The translations under genes and the position numbers were made by a program. Shown one piece after another: positions 1 to 11,828 of a stretch of DNA of 64,000 nucleotides (the stretch's first letter is position 1; each line of letters begins with the position of its first letter). The DNA is taken from the NCBI RefSeq assembly GCF_020382885.2, contig NC_058506.1, positions 16,594,318 through 16,658,317 on the forward strand. Direction: 5' to 3'. The DNA is from Scatophagus argus. Taxonomy: Eukaryota > Chordata > Actinopteri > Scatophagidae. The notes beneath the pieces are model-generated. The model was not told the origin of the DNA. It ran no database searches and was given only the letters and a program-made list of their open reading frames with translations.

Positions 1-101
1 CTTTAAATTAACACCATGTATCTAATTTAGTGATGCTATAGGATATTTAAAATAGAAACAAATGGAATCATGTTTGATTTATGTGTTGCAACAGAAAAAC
101 A

Positions 102-3100
102 ATGATTTGCATCTACATGATCTTCACTGTGCTGGGAACAGCAGCTTCGGCTAAAGGTACATCTGAGTGTAAAAGTTACTACAGTTAACAATACAGTGTA
201 GACAATAATTCAGTGAAAAGTGAATCAATATTTTAAGTACTTTAAGTACATTTAAGAAATGTTTACAGAGACATTTGCTAAATTTAGAAATGAAATCAAA
301 AGTAGATTTTATGTTTATTCTTTGTAGAGGAAAAAGGTATGACTTTGGCAACAAAAGGTTAAAGTATAATAATAACACAAACATTATTATTATTTTTGAT
401 TTCCATGTTTTTAACATGTTTTAGGGTCAATTGAATGCAATTTCTCTGAACCCACCGGAGCTCTGTGTTTTGGAGCAGAGGGACAGATGCTAATTTTTCA
501 TCTGCCACATGCAAATATCAGACTGAGAAGGAATAATTACCAGATTTTAAGAGCCAAGTACCACACAGGGACTTTGTATGGGGAACATGTGAGTCAGTCT
601 GAACTCTTCACCAATGGAACATTCAAATTAGGCAAAGCAATGAAGAGCCACTCAGGAGATTACTTGTTGGAAATATATGAGTCTGATGGAGTTCTGGTGA
701 AAAAACTCATAAAGCACCTAGAAATACAAGGTAGGTAAACATTTTTCTAAAACAACAAATAGTTTCAGTTGATTGTGGATAAAAATCTATTGTGTATGTA
801 CAACAGGAAGAAGACATTTTACATTCGTTTATCAGGCTGGTTAAAACACACTAAATCAAATATCCAAATATTTTCGACTAAATACCTCTGTTTCCAATGT
901 AGGGATGACTATTGGTGCTTTCACAAAATATTAACAGATTGAGTTTTTTGATAAATAACAATGAGTAATGTGGTTTATGACTTTATGTGTAAAGATAAAT
1001 ATTAGAACAGCCAGAATACAGTTCAGAAAATGATATCACTTTAAAGTTTAGCCCTCAAATATCTTTTTTCTTCTTTTAAAAGAAAGAATCAGTTAACACA
1101 TTTAGAAGTGGATTTTACTTTGTATTTTGTACTGGGTACTGGACTTGTTACTCTGTTTGTCCTCCAGCTCCAGTGTCAAAGCCTGCTGTGTCTCAGACGT
1201 GTCTGTCACCAGAACAGATGATCATCAGATGCTCCTCTGAGGGAGATGAAGTAGAGTTCACTTTGACCTTGGATGGTCTCTTGCTGACAGAAACCAGAAA
1301 CCACAGCCAGTCCCAGACAAACTGGACAGCAAACATGAAGCCACTGGCTGGGAGTGAAGCTGAACACAAAGCCAGCAGTTCAAATGTTACCATCAGCTTA
1401 CATGGTCAAGTGACAGGAAGCTTGAAGTGTCATGTTGGGAACAAAGTCAGCAGAGACGAAACAGTCGTTCACCTGACAAGCTGTGAAGGTAGTGCAAATC
1501 AAATATCAGAATATTTTTGACCAAATACGTTTGTATCCATATTGCGACCATATTGTAGGGATGACTATTGGTGGTTCCACAAAATATCGACATTTATTGA
1601 ATTTGAGCGCAAGGGAAATCAGGAGCCATCAGTACAGACTGCTGCGTGTGATGCCACCCAGTACTGCCTGAGAAACCCTGACACTAGTCCTTTATACAAC
1701 TTGAAGAATGCTCAAGATCGTTTCAACCATTCTTGGCAAAAGTCCAAAATAGACAATAAGGAAGGCACTGAGCATATACTTCACTGTGAAACAGCCAAAA
1801 CAGAACAGTGTAACGCACAGAGTCAAGACTCACACAGTGAGCATCCAATTATCTGCCACTATCAAGGCCTTGCTATCTGCCGGCTCCCCAGTTACCTCTG
1901 GGAGAGACGCCTGTGTGTCTGTCACTGACATTTTAGAACAACGGCGATGACCAAGGTCAACCTCTAATGTAAAGGGAGAACGAGAGAGAAGTAAAAGAAT
2001 TCTCTTACAGTAGGAATTGGTCAAATGACTTCACAATTAACAGCTTAGCTGTGGATTTTACATTGTTTTGCAGGTTCAGTGTCAAAGCCTGCTCCAGTGT
2101 CAAAGCCTGCTGTATCTCAGACGTGTCTGTCACCAGAACAGATGATCATCAGCTGCTCCTCTGAGGGAGATGAAGTAGAGTTCACTTTGACCTTGGATGG
2201 TCTCTTACTGGTGCAGACCAGAAACCACAGCCAGTCCCAGACAAACTGGACAGCAAACATGAAGCCACTGGCTGGGAGTGAAGCTGAACACAAAGCCAGC
2301 AGTTCAAATGTTACCATCAGCTTACATGGTCAAGTGACAGGAAGCTTGAAGTGTCATGTTGGGAACAAAGTCAGCAGAGACGAAACAGTCGTTCACCTGA
2401 CAAGCTGTGAAGGTAGTGCAAATCAAGGAATTTTATTTTTATTTATTGATTTACTTATTTATTTCATTAGTTAATGTAATATTGTCACTGCAACTGCAAA
2501 ATTTTGGAATCGATTTCTCAAAAGAAACAAACATTCCAGGATTTGTTCATTATTGTTTTCTTTCACAGGTTCCATTTCTCACTTGTCTCTCTTGGCTGTG
2601 GCTGTGATCGTGAGTGTTGTCACTCTGCTTCTGCAGGCGGCTTTTTTTCTTTGCATCAAACATTTAAACTCGAAAACAAGACCAACGACTGCCAGTGAAG
2701 GTAAGGAAATATGTTCCTGTCATCATTTACTATCTGTTCAATACTGATTCAAGATTCAAGACTGATATTTATTCATGCTAATGTTTGCAAAATTAGCATG
2801 CATGTTCGTGCTTGTTCTTTGACTTTTTTTCTGATAATTTTGTAAAGCACAGGCTACCAGAGTTCTATAGATATTTAAAAGCACTTTTCTGCATGTGAGG
2901 TAGCTACTGCATGACATTCAATTTGGTGTCCCCTGAAAATCAACATGGAAAAACCTAAATTGCTTGTATGAATCAAAATTTCTTTTTGCAGCACCAATAA
3001 AAGTATTCACCTCCTTGGATGTTTTCCCATTTAATTACTTTTATAACTGGAATCATAGTCAATACAATCTGGCTTTTTTAATGAAATGATTTGACAAGAC

Positions 3101-3257
3101 CCAAAAGTTACATTTCAGATGTCTGTGTTTAGTTCTTTCAGACAACTCTGAAGATGAAAATGTCCACTCAGACGTGAGGGCGAAGAAGAAAGCCAAACCA
3201 ACCCAACCCGACCCACATTTAACAGTTTGCTATTATCATGTGATATTTGACTATTGA
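102..3257 (+). CDS. CD2/SLAM-family-like Ig receptor, copy A (open throughout)
   Basis: Six exons, all introns GT-AG in phase 1: 102-156, 425-730, 1168-1488, 2074-2412, 2569-2700, 3142-3257 (422 residues). Exon 1 encodes a signal peptide (MICIYMIFTVLGTAASA) after a plausible acceptor at about 94. Exon 2 is a V-like Ig domain without a canonical disulfide pair, ending in SGDYLLEIYESDG, as in CD2/CD48 relatives. Exons 3 and 4 are near-identical C2-type Ig domains, each with four cysteines (TC, IIRC or IISC, LKC, TSC), the two-disulfide pattern of CD2-family membrane-proximal domains, and N-glycosylation sites NHS, NWT and NVT. Exon 5 is a transmembrane helix followed by basic residues. Exon 6 is a 38-residue tail. 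Family role is cell-cell adhesion and signalling between leukocytes; ligand and orthology are unknown. Odd points: a duplicated C2 exon, and a tail where copy C's tyrosine is histidine (NVHSDV). The promoter lies outside the window. The domain architecture is firm; the exact family member is not. Confidence 0.75.
425..730 (+). other. V-like Ig exon of copy A (only uninterrupted version)
   Basis: 306 nt, symmetric phase 1-1, acceptor TTTTAG and donor GTAGGT. It reads through without a stop, unlike its counterparts at 6625-6929 and 12366-12659. The central FTNGTFKLGKAMKSHSGDYL stretch matches the F-strand region of CD2-family V domains, which lack the usual cysteine pair. Confidence 0.75.
2074..2412 (+). 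other. Second, duplicated C2-like Ig exon of copy A
   Basis: 339 nt, phase 1-1. It repeats the exon at 1168-1488 almost base for base but has a different acceptor (TTTTGCAG) and a short tandem repeat at its start that reads VSKPAP then VSKPAV (about 2079-2114). Both exons are symmetric, so including either or both keeps the frame. Copies B and C have one intact C2 exon plus a truncated remnant of the other. Confidence 0.75.
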
Positions 3258-3747
3258 ACATATCGACTGTACGTTTGTACATCATCAGCAGACAGCAGCA
3301 GCACTTCCTTCAGTAACAATGCCTTTTGTGTTTTTATTTTTCAGTGGCCTATGTAGCTACATAGCCTGTCCTTCAGAGTCTAATTTTAAGCTTGCTGAAG
3401 AGCCTTTATGTAACCATGCAGACTTAAAAAAAAATCTATTTCACACATTAAGTTTTGTGTAGGTGTTGTATTGAGATAAATGCTACCCTACCCATATATC
3501 ACTTTACATTTTTCACAGTGAACTCAATGCCGAAAACTGTGACATTATTTTTTTAAAGCACCCATGCATTTGTTTGTCATGCTGTATGTAGATTTTACAA
3601 TATTATATAATTATCATTCAATTCGCACAATACAGAAGCCCACAGTAGGAATTATGGTCATACAAATAAAAATGTATCAACAGTTTAATCAGTTGTTAAA
3701 AACATTAAATGTTTATATACAATTGTAAATATTAAACAGAGGACTTC

Positions 3748-3753
3748 AATAAA
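3748..3753 (+). promoter_or_regulatory. Candidate poly(A) signal of copy A
   Basis: AATAAA about 490 nt after the stop codon. The same hexamer in the same context occurs in copy B at 9208-9213. An earlier AAATAAA lies near 3665. Confidence 0.45.
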
Positions 3754-4188
3754 CATTTGGGCTGACATGTTCTGTAATCTGCTATAACCTTTGACTTAAC
3801 AGACTCAATTTTCCACTGACTGTTCAGTTGTTCCATCTTTTGTTGTAATCAAAGTCCAAGTCAAGCATCAACTCAAAAAGGTGTCAACTATCATAATTCT
3901 GCAGTCTGAGAGAGCGAAGTTCAGACTGCTTTGTGTTACCTCGGTTTGAAATTAGTCAGAGATTTAACAATAGAAAAGTGTAGCTCATGGATGACTTTCG
4001 GAATATCTGCAGTCTCTCGTACTGACTTTCTGCACTTACTGTAGATGAAAGTAATGTAGTGATCATTATTGACCACAAGATGGAGTCAAAAGCCATCACA
4101 AGAAACAAGATAATGGTGAAGAAAGGAACTCACTATAATCTTTTGTCTTTGGTAACTTCTTGGTTGATGCAAAGCATTGCATCTTACT

Positions 4189-4212
4189 CTATCTATCTAT
4201 CTATCTATCTAT
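4189..4212 (+). repeat. (ATCT)n microsatellite
   Basis: About six tandem TCTA units in the copy A spacer. The copy B counterpart near 9637-9655 is shorter. Confidence 0.9.
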
Positions 4213-4486
4213 TTTCCCAATACTTTTGTCTACACAGTATTTATTTAAACAGCTGCTTCAACCTCAATACCAGGGTGACCCTTGTTGTGCAGGCGGGGAA
4301 GAGGTAAACATCTGCAGTGAGACTTTTCTGTTCAATTCTTTACTGACTGATTGATCAAGATTTTGTTCCATCTCATGCTCTGTTCTGTTACCAACTAGTG
4401 ACTGCATAAAGGGACACGAGAGCTCCAAAAAAGTGAAGCGATAGCATCTTGATTTCCCTCTGGTGGGTGGATGTAGTAAAACCAAA

Positions 4487-4604
4487 TCCATCCATCCATC
4501 CATTTTCTATACCGCTTATCTGTCAGGGTTGCAGGGGGGCTGGAGCCTATCCCAGCTAACTACGAGCGAGAGGCGGGGTACACCCTGGACTGGCTGCCAG
4601 TCAG
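4487..4604 (+). repeat. Common teleost interspersed repeat (CCAT-headed, GGCTGGAGCCTATCCCAGC type)
   Basis: Starts with CCATCCATCC, then TTTTCTATACCGCTTATCT, then the GGAGCCTATCCCAGCTAACT and GGCGGGGTACACCCTGGAC segments that recur throughout fish genomes. I recognise the family but not its class. The copy B counterpart at about 9946-10066 continues further, into GCAGGGCCGACACACAAAGA. Confidence 0.75.
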
Positions 4605-5540
4605 TCATTTTTCCATTGGTGGTTTCTGTCACTTTAGGTAGATCTTAGGACATCGATGCATGTTCAAGTGTTCATTTTCTCATAGAATTGATTTTAATTT
4701 GTTATTTGATGCTATATAATTGGGGAAACATCAGCAGCTGAGTGCTGCTCGTGCTTGGGTCAGATAGGTGTATGGAACTCCACCCATCGCTCCACCACCT
4801 ATCAGGTGTGAAATGGAGAATCCAAGACACTCATTTAGTTTGAAACTGAATGAAATAACGTCATGCATTTAAAGAGCCCAATCTGTGTCAATCTTCAATC
4901 TGTATCTCTCAGACAAAGCAGTGCTATGTGCACAGGAGTGGCCAAAGTCAGTTCCCTCAAAATCTATGCTCTTCATGAAGGAACATTAACTGTAGTTAAA
5001 TGGCTGTTTGACAACCGTTAAAGATGAAACATTCACACCAGGAGGCTTTGTGAGCAGTGGTCACATCTGAACCTTAAATGGAAACTATCACTTTGAGCTG
5101 AGTAAAGACCTCCACCAGCTGCATGTCTTTGCTATTCAGCTTACATTTCATGCAGATGTGGTGTATAGGGGAAACACTGGTGTGAGCAGTGGTTATTTTT
5201 ACATTGCAATTAAAACTGTTGTAGCTTAGCTGTGGTTACATTGGTCTCAGTGTACGTAAGGACAAAGTAGTCTCACATGCAGTTAAATTTCACACTGTAT
5301 GTGTTGCCTGTGAAAAAGTGCAATGAGGCAGATGTTAACGAGTAATGTGTAGAATATGTTTTATTTTTTATTAAATAGTTTTGCTCTAGAATATGTTGTC
5401 AAAGTAAATATGTATCATCACACTGTGGCTATTTTCAAGGTTACATAAAGGAAATAAATCTCATAGTTTCATCAATATACTAAGATGCAGTTCAATACAA
5501 CAGCTCTGCAATAAATTTTTACCTTGACTGAGTTTATAAT

Positions 5541-5600
5541 GGCTGGCAACCAGTCCAGGGTGTACCCCGCCTCTCGCCCGTAGTTGGCTGGGATAGGCTG
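5541..5600 (-). repeat. Same teleost repeat, inverted fragment
   Basis: Reverse complement of the CTGGAGCCTATCCCAGC through CTGGACTGG part of the repeat at 4487-4604, about 950 nt away. The pair could form a stem. The same arrangement follows copy B (about 9946-10066 with 11272-11330). Confidence 0.7.
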
Positions 5601-5990
5601 TTTAAGATGGATGAATGAGTTTATAATGTTGAGACTGTGTCAATTCAGTCTTAGAATTCTGTTTATTAATGGGGTGGTGGTTAAATGTGTTGTTTTACTG
5701 AACTACTTTATACTGACATTCTGCTTCACATTCTGAGAAGTTTCTAATGTTTTGTCGTCCATACATAAATACTGGCTGATTCTACAGTATATACATACTT
5801 ATTTTTAGGTTAGTGTCCTTTATACTCGGCCTCTCTGTAGACATGTGCAAGAAGCAGCTCATGTCACTCATCAAAATTTGTTGTTCTGTTTAGCTGACAA
5901 AACATACTCGCTTCTTCTGGTCATAAACTTCCAAAAATATGCTGTAACCTCAGCAATCAAACTTAGCACACTGTCAACTTGCAAAATGTG

Positions 5991-6099
5991 GGTGATAGTG
6001 CATTAACCGCTTCCTTGATTCTGATCAGACAACATCAAGACAAGGACACAAACTAGCCTGAAACAATCAAGAAGAAGACATCGCACCATTGCGAAGGCA
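5991..6099 (+). promoter_or_regulatory. Probable promoter and 5' UTR exon of copy B
   Basis: The segment ending GCGAAGGCA at 6099 is followed by a strong GTGAGT donor, upstream of the signal-peptide exon (acceptor TTGCAACAG, ATG at 6346). The same layout stands before copy C (donor after 11828). The region is almost identical in B and C: I saw two base differences in 189 nt (6003-6191 against 11732-11920). No clear TATA box was seen. The transcription start is inferred, not shown. Confidence 0.35.
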
Positions 6100-6345
6100 G
6101 TGAGTGACATTTTTTCAATTTTAATTTTGAGCTGATTTGAAGCGTTTTTGTTTTTTTGAGGTTTCAAAGCATGTACAGGATGTAAAATCATATATCTCCA
6201 TTACAACTATTCCTGTTGTTCATACTTACTTTTTTTAAAATTAACTTCAAACTAACAACATGTATCTAATTTAGTGATGCTACAGGATATTTAAAATAGA
6301 AAGAAATGCAATAATGTTTGAGTTATGTGTTGCAACAGAAAAACA

Positions 6346-8712
6346 ATGATTTGCATCTACATGATCTTCACTGCACTGGGAACAGCAGCTTCGGCTAAAG
6401 GTACATCTGAGTGTAAAAGTTACTACAGTTAACAATACAGTGTAGACAATAATTCAGTGAAAAGTGAATCAAGGCAGAAATGTTTACAGAGACATTTGCT
6501 AAATTTGGACATGAAATGAAAAGTAGATTTAATGTTTATTCTTTGTACAGGAAAAAGTATAACCTTGGCAACAAAATATTATCATAACAATAATTGTAAT
6601 TATTTCCATGTCCATGTTTTTTAGGGTCAATTGAATGCAATTTCTCTGAACCCACAGGAGCTCAGTATTTTGGAGCAGAGGGACAGATGAAAATTTTTCA
6701 TCTGTCACATGCAAATATCATACTGAAAAAGAATAATTATCCGATTTTAAGAGCCAAAGACCACACAGGGACTTTGTATGGGGAACATGTGAATCAGTCT
6801 GAACTCTTCACCAATGGAACATTCAAATTAGGCAAACAATGAAGAGACACTCAGGAGATTACTTGTTGGAAGTATATGACTCTTATGGAGTTTTGGTGAC
6901 AAAAGTCATTAAGCACTCAGAAATAAAAGGTCGGTAAAAAAAAAAAGAAAGAAAGAAAGAAATTGGTGGATTGGTGATGGATTAAAATCTACTTCATATG
7001 TAAAACAGGAAGAACACATTTACATTCATTTATCAGGCTGGTTAAAACGCACTAAATCAAATATATGAACATTTTCAACTAAATACCTCTGTTTCCATAT
7101 TTTAGGGATGACTATTGGTGCCTTCACAAAATATTAACAGAATGGGCTTTTTGATAAATAATAATGAGTAATGTGGTTAATGACTTAATGTGTAAAGATA
7201 AATAGTGGCTATAATAGAAGCTGAACACAAAGCCAGCAGTTCAAATGTTACCATCAGCTTACCTGGTCAACTGACAGGAAGCTTGAAGTGTCATGTTGGC
7301 AACAAAGTCAGCAGAGACGAAACAGTCGTTCACCTGACAAGATGTGAAGGTAGTGCAAAGGGCCTTGCTATCTGCCGGCTCCCCAGCTACCTCTTGGACA
7401 GACGCCTGTGTGTCTGTCACTGACACTTTAGAACAACGGCGATGACCAAAGTCAACCCCTAATGTAAAGGGAGAACGAGAGAGAAATAAAAGAATTCCCT
7501 TACAGTAGGAATTGGTCAAATGACTTCACAATTAACAATTTAGCTGTGGATTTTACTTTGTCCTCCAGCTCCAGTGTCAAAGCCTGCTGTGTCTCAGACG
7601 TGTCTGTCACCAGAACAGATGATCATCAGCTGCTCCTCTGAGGGAGATGAAGTAGAGTTCACTTTGACCTTGGATGGTCTCTTACTGGTGCAGACCAGAG
7701 GCCACAGCCAGTCCCAGACAAACTGGACAGCAAACATGAAGCCACTGGCTGGGAGTGAAGCTGAACACAAAGCCAGCAGTTCAAATGTTACCATCAGCTT
7801 ACATGGTCAAGTGACAGGAAGCTTGAAGTGTCATGTTGTGAACAAAGTCAGCAGAGACGAAACAGTCGTTCACCTGACAAGATGTGAAGGTAGTGCAAAT
7901 CAAGGAATTTTATTTTTATTTACCGATTTACTTATTTATTTCATGAGCTAATGTAATATTGTCACTGCAATTACAAAATTTTGGAATCGATTTCTTAAAT
8001 GAAACAAACTTTCCAGGATTTGCTTATTATTGTTTTTCTTTCCAAGGTTCCATTTCTCACTTGTCTCTCTTGGCTGTGGCTGTGATCGTGAGTGTTGTCA
8101 CTCTGCTTCTGCATGCGGCTTTGTTTCTTTGCATCAAACATTTAAACAAGAAAACAAGACCCACGACTGTCACTGAAGGTAAGGAAAATATGTTCCTGTC
8201 TTCATTTACTATCTGTTCCATACTGATATTTATTCATGCTTATGTTTGCAAAATTAGCATGCATGTTTGTGCATGTTCTTTGACATTTTTTTCTGATAAT
8301 TTTGTAAAGCACAGGCTACCAGAGTTCTATAGATATTTAAAAGCACTTTTCTGCATGTGAGGTAGCTACTGCACGACATTCAATTTAGTGTCCCCTGAAA
8401 ATCAACATGGAAAAACCTAAATTGCTTGTATGAATCAAAATTTCTTTTTGCAGCACCAATAAAAAGTATTCACCTCCTTGGATGTTTTCCCATTTAATTA
8501 CTTTTATAATTGGAATCATAGTCAATATAATTTGGCTTTTTTTAATGAAATGATTTGACAAGACCCAAAAGTTACATTTCAGATGTCTGTGTTTAGCTCT
8601 TTCAGACAACCCTGAAGATGAAAAGGGCGTGAGGGTGAAGAAGAAAACCAGACCAACCCAACTCGACCCACATTTAACAGTTTGCTATTATCATGTGATA
8701 TTTGACTATTGA
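6346..8712 (+). pseudogene. CD2/SLAM-family-like receptor, copy B (frameshifted V exon)
   Basis: Exons by alignment to copy A: signal peptide 6346-6400, V-like 6625-6929, C2-like 7569-7889, transmembrane 8047-8178, tail 8606-8712, with splice sites intact. In the V exon one base is missing (GGCAAACAATG where A and C have GGCAAAGCAATG). This shifts the frame and gives TGA at 6840-6842, about halfway through the precursor. The C2 exon keeps all four cysteines. The tail lost 9 nt relative to copy A and has no IVYADV-like motif. Because the V exon is phase 1-1, skipping it would leave a 204-residue protein of signal peptide, C2, transmembrane helix and tail. It is therefore either a pseudogene or a V-less receptor; a one-base sequencing error is also possible. 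Confidence 0.65.
7217..7349 (+). pseudogene. Truncated C2-like Ig exon, copy B remnant
   Basis: Matches the 3' 40 percent of the C2 exon, from GAAGCTGAACACAAAGCC to the donor GAAG/GTAGTG, but the 5' half and its acceptor are gone. The left junction (AAGATAAATAGTGGCTATAAT) corresponds to sequence near position 1000 of copy A, so a deletion joined the intron to mid-exon. The equivalent of copy A's first C2 exon is therefore dead here. Confidence 0.8.
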
Positions 8713-11700
8713 ACATAACTACAGAACGTTTGTACATCATCAGCAGACAGCAGCAGCACTTCCTTCAGTAACAATGCCTTTTGTGTTTTTATTTTTCAGT
8801 GGCCTATGTAGCTACATAGCCTGTCCTCCAGAGCCTAATTTTAAGCTTGCTGAAGAGCCTTTATGTAACCATGCAGACTTAAAAAAATCTATTTCACACA
8901 TTAAGTTTTGTGTACGTGTTGCATTGAGATAAATGCTACCCTACCCATATATTACTTTACATTTACATTCACAGTGAACTCAATGCCGTGACAATCTTTT
9001 TTAAAGCTCCCATGCATTTGTTTGTCATGCTGTATGTAGATTTTACAATATTATATAATTATCATTCAATTCGCACAATACAGAAGCCCACAGTAGGAAT
9101 TATGGTCATACAAATAAAAATGCATCAACAGTTTAATCAGTTACAAGCTACATTGTTAAAAATATTAAATGTTTATATACAATTGTAAATATTAAACAGA
9201 GGACTTCAATAAACATTTGGGCTGACATGTTCTGTAATCTGCTATAACCTTTGACTTAACAGACTCAATTTTCCACTGACTGTTCAGTTGTTCCATCTTT
9301 TGTTGTAATCAAAGTCCAAGTCAAGCATCAACTCAAAAAGGTGTCGACTATCATAATTCTGCAGTCTGAGAGAGCGAAGTTCAGACTGCTTTGTGTTACC
9401 TCGGTTTGAAATTAGTCAGAGATTTAACAATAGAAAAGTGTAGCTCATGGATGACTTTTCGTAATCTCTCGTATTGACTTTCTGCACTTACTGCAGATGA
9501 AAGTAATGTAGTGATCATTACTGACCACAAGATGGAGTCAAAAGCCATCACAAGAAACAAGATAATGGTGAAGAAAGGAACTCACTATAATCTTTTGTCT
9601 TTGGTAACTTCTTGGTTGATGCAAAGCGTTGCATCTTACTCTATCTATCTATCTATTTTCCCAGTACTTTTGTCTACACAGTATTTATTTAAACAGCTGC
9701 TTCAACCTCAATACCAGGGTGACCCTTGTTGTGCAGGCGGGGAAGAGGTAAACATCTGAAGTGAGACTTTTCTGTTCAATTCTTTACTGACTGATTGATC
9801 AAGATTTTGTTCTATCTCATGCTCTATATTGTTACTGTTAACTAATGACCGTGCTAAAAGGGACTCGAGAGCTCCAAAAAAGTGAAGCGATAGCATCTTG
9901 ATTGCCCCCTGGTGGGTGGATTTAGTAAAACCAAATCCATCCATCCATCCATTTTCTATACTGCTTATCTGTCAGGGTTGCAGGGGGGCTGGAGCCTATC
10001 CCAGCTAACTACGAGCGAGAGGCGGGGTACACCCTGGACTGGCTGCCAGTCAGTCGCAGGGCCGACACACAAAGACAGAGAACCACACACTACGAAACCC
10101 AAATCTCCAAGTCATATATATTTTTCCATTGGTGGTTTCTGTCACTTTAGGATCTTAGGACATCGATGCATGTTCAAGTGTTCATTTTCTGATAGAATTG
10201 ATTTTAATTTGTTATTTGATGCTATATAATTGGGTGAAACATCAGCAGCTGAGTGCTGCTCATTCTTGGGTCAGATAGGTGTATGGAACTCCACCCATCG
10301 CTCCACCACCTGTCAGGTGTGAAATGGAGAATCCAAGACACTCATTTAGTTTGAAACTAAATGAAATAACGTCATGCATTTAAAGAGCCCAATCTGTGTC
10401 AATATTCAATCTATATCTCTCAGACAAAGCAGTGCTATGTGCACAGGAGCGGCCAAAGTCAGTTCCCTCAAAATCTATGCACTTCATGAAGGAACATTAC
10501 TGGTAGTTAAATGGCTGTTTGACAGACATGAAACATTCACACCAGGAGGCTTTGTGAACAGTGGTCACATCTGAACCTTAAATAGAAACTATCACTTTGA
10601 GCTGAGTAAAGACCTCCACCAGCTGCATGTCTTTGTTATTCAGCTTACATTTCATGCAGATGTGGTGTATAGGGGAAACACTGGTGTGAGCAGTGGTTAT
10701 TTTTACATTGCAATTAAAACTGTTGTAGCTTAGCTGTGGTTACATTGGTCTCAGTGTACGTAAGGACAAAGTAGTCTCACACGCAGTTAAATTTCACACT
10801 GTATGTGTTGCCTCTGGAAAAGTGCAATGAGGCAGGTGTTAATGAGTAATGTGTAGAATATGTTTTATTTTTTATTAAATAGTTTTGCTCTAGAATATGT
10901 TGTCACAGTAAATATGTCCATTGCATATGTCCCTCTTCTCTGGGCAGGTCTAACACGCTCTTAGAACACTGAGAATAAAAAAGTAAAGTAAATAGTAAAT
11001 GGTAAAGTACCTCAACTCAAAACTGATTTGAGAGGTTTACATAATTGTTCACAGGGAATCACAGAGAATTGTAATGTTTAAGAAGTCACCATAGTCTATG
11101 TCTAAAACTATGTGATACCCTGTGCTTAAACAGTTATCCATTATCATCACACTGTGGCTATTTTCAAGGTTACATAAAGAAAACAAATCTCATAGTTTCA
11201 TCAATATACTAAGATGCAGTTCAATACAACAGCTCTGCAATAAATTTTTACCTTGACTGAGTTTATAATGGCTGGCAACCAGTCCAGGGTGTACCCCGCC
11301 TCTCGCCCGTAGTTGGCTGGGATAGGCTGTTTAAGATGGATGAATGAGTTTATAATGTTGAGACTGTGTCAATTCAGTCTTAGAATTCTGTTTATTAATG
11401 GGGTGGTGGTTAAATGTGTTGTTTTACTGAACTACTTTATACTGACATTCTGCTTCACATTCTGAGAAGTTTCTAATGTTTTGTCGTCCATACATAAATA
11501 CTGGCTGATCCTACAGTATATACATACTTATTTTTAGGTTTGTGTCCTTTATACTCGGCCTCTCTGTAGACATGTGCAAGAAGCAGCTCATGTCACTCAT
11601 CAAAATTTGTTATTCTGTTTAGCTGACAAAACATACTCGCCTCTTCTGGTCATAAACTTCCAAAAATATGCTGTAACCTCAGCAATCAAACTTAGCACAC

Positions 11701-11720
11701 TGTCAACTTGCAAAATGTGG
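8713..11720. other. Copy B 3' UTR and spacer to copy C
   Basis: Colinear with 3258-5990. It holds an AATAAA at 9208-9213, a short ATCT repeat near 9637-9655, the teleost repeat at about 9946-10066, its inverted partner at 11272-11330, and a block near 10917-11145 absent after copy A. No coding exon recognised. Confidence 0.6.
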
Positions 11721-11828
11721 GTGATAGTGCATTAACCGCTTCCTTGATTCTGATCAGACAACATCAAGACAAGGACACAAACTAGCCTGAAACAATCAAG
11801 AAGAAGACATCGCACCATTGCGAAGGCG
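11721..11828 (+). promoter_or_regulatory. Probable promoter and 5' UTR exon of copy C
   Basis: Near-identical to 5991-6099. The exon ends GCGAAGGCG at 11828, before a GTGAGT donor. The upstream 5' UTR region therefore duplicated together with the gene. The start site is inferred. Confidence 0.35.

Larger units (their letters stand above)
3258..5990. other. Copy A 3' UTR and spacer to copy B
   Basis: No coding exon recognised. The stretch is nearly colinear with 8713-11720 after copy B, so it belongs to the duplicated unit. It contains the poly(A) candidate, a GATA-type microsatellite at about 4189-4212 and two oppositely oriented fragments of one fish repeat (4487-4604 and 5541-5600). Copy B's spacer has about 230 nt near 10917-11145 that are absent here. 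Confidence 0.6.

Noticed and set aside
1542..1928. 128-codon open frame between the two C2 exons of copy A
   Set aside because: No Ig features and not open in copies B and C, where only its 3' end is present. It reads like intron or an unknown insertion.
6003..6191. Identical 62-codon minus-strand frames here and at 11732-11920
   Set aside because: The identity comes from the tandem duplication of the upstream region, not from protein conservation. They are antisense to the 5' UTR exon.
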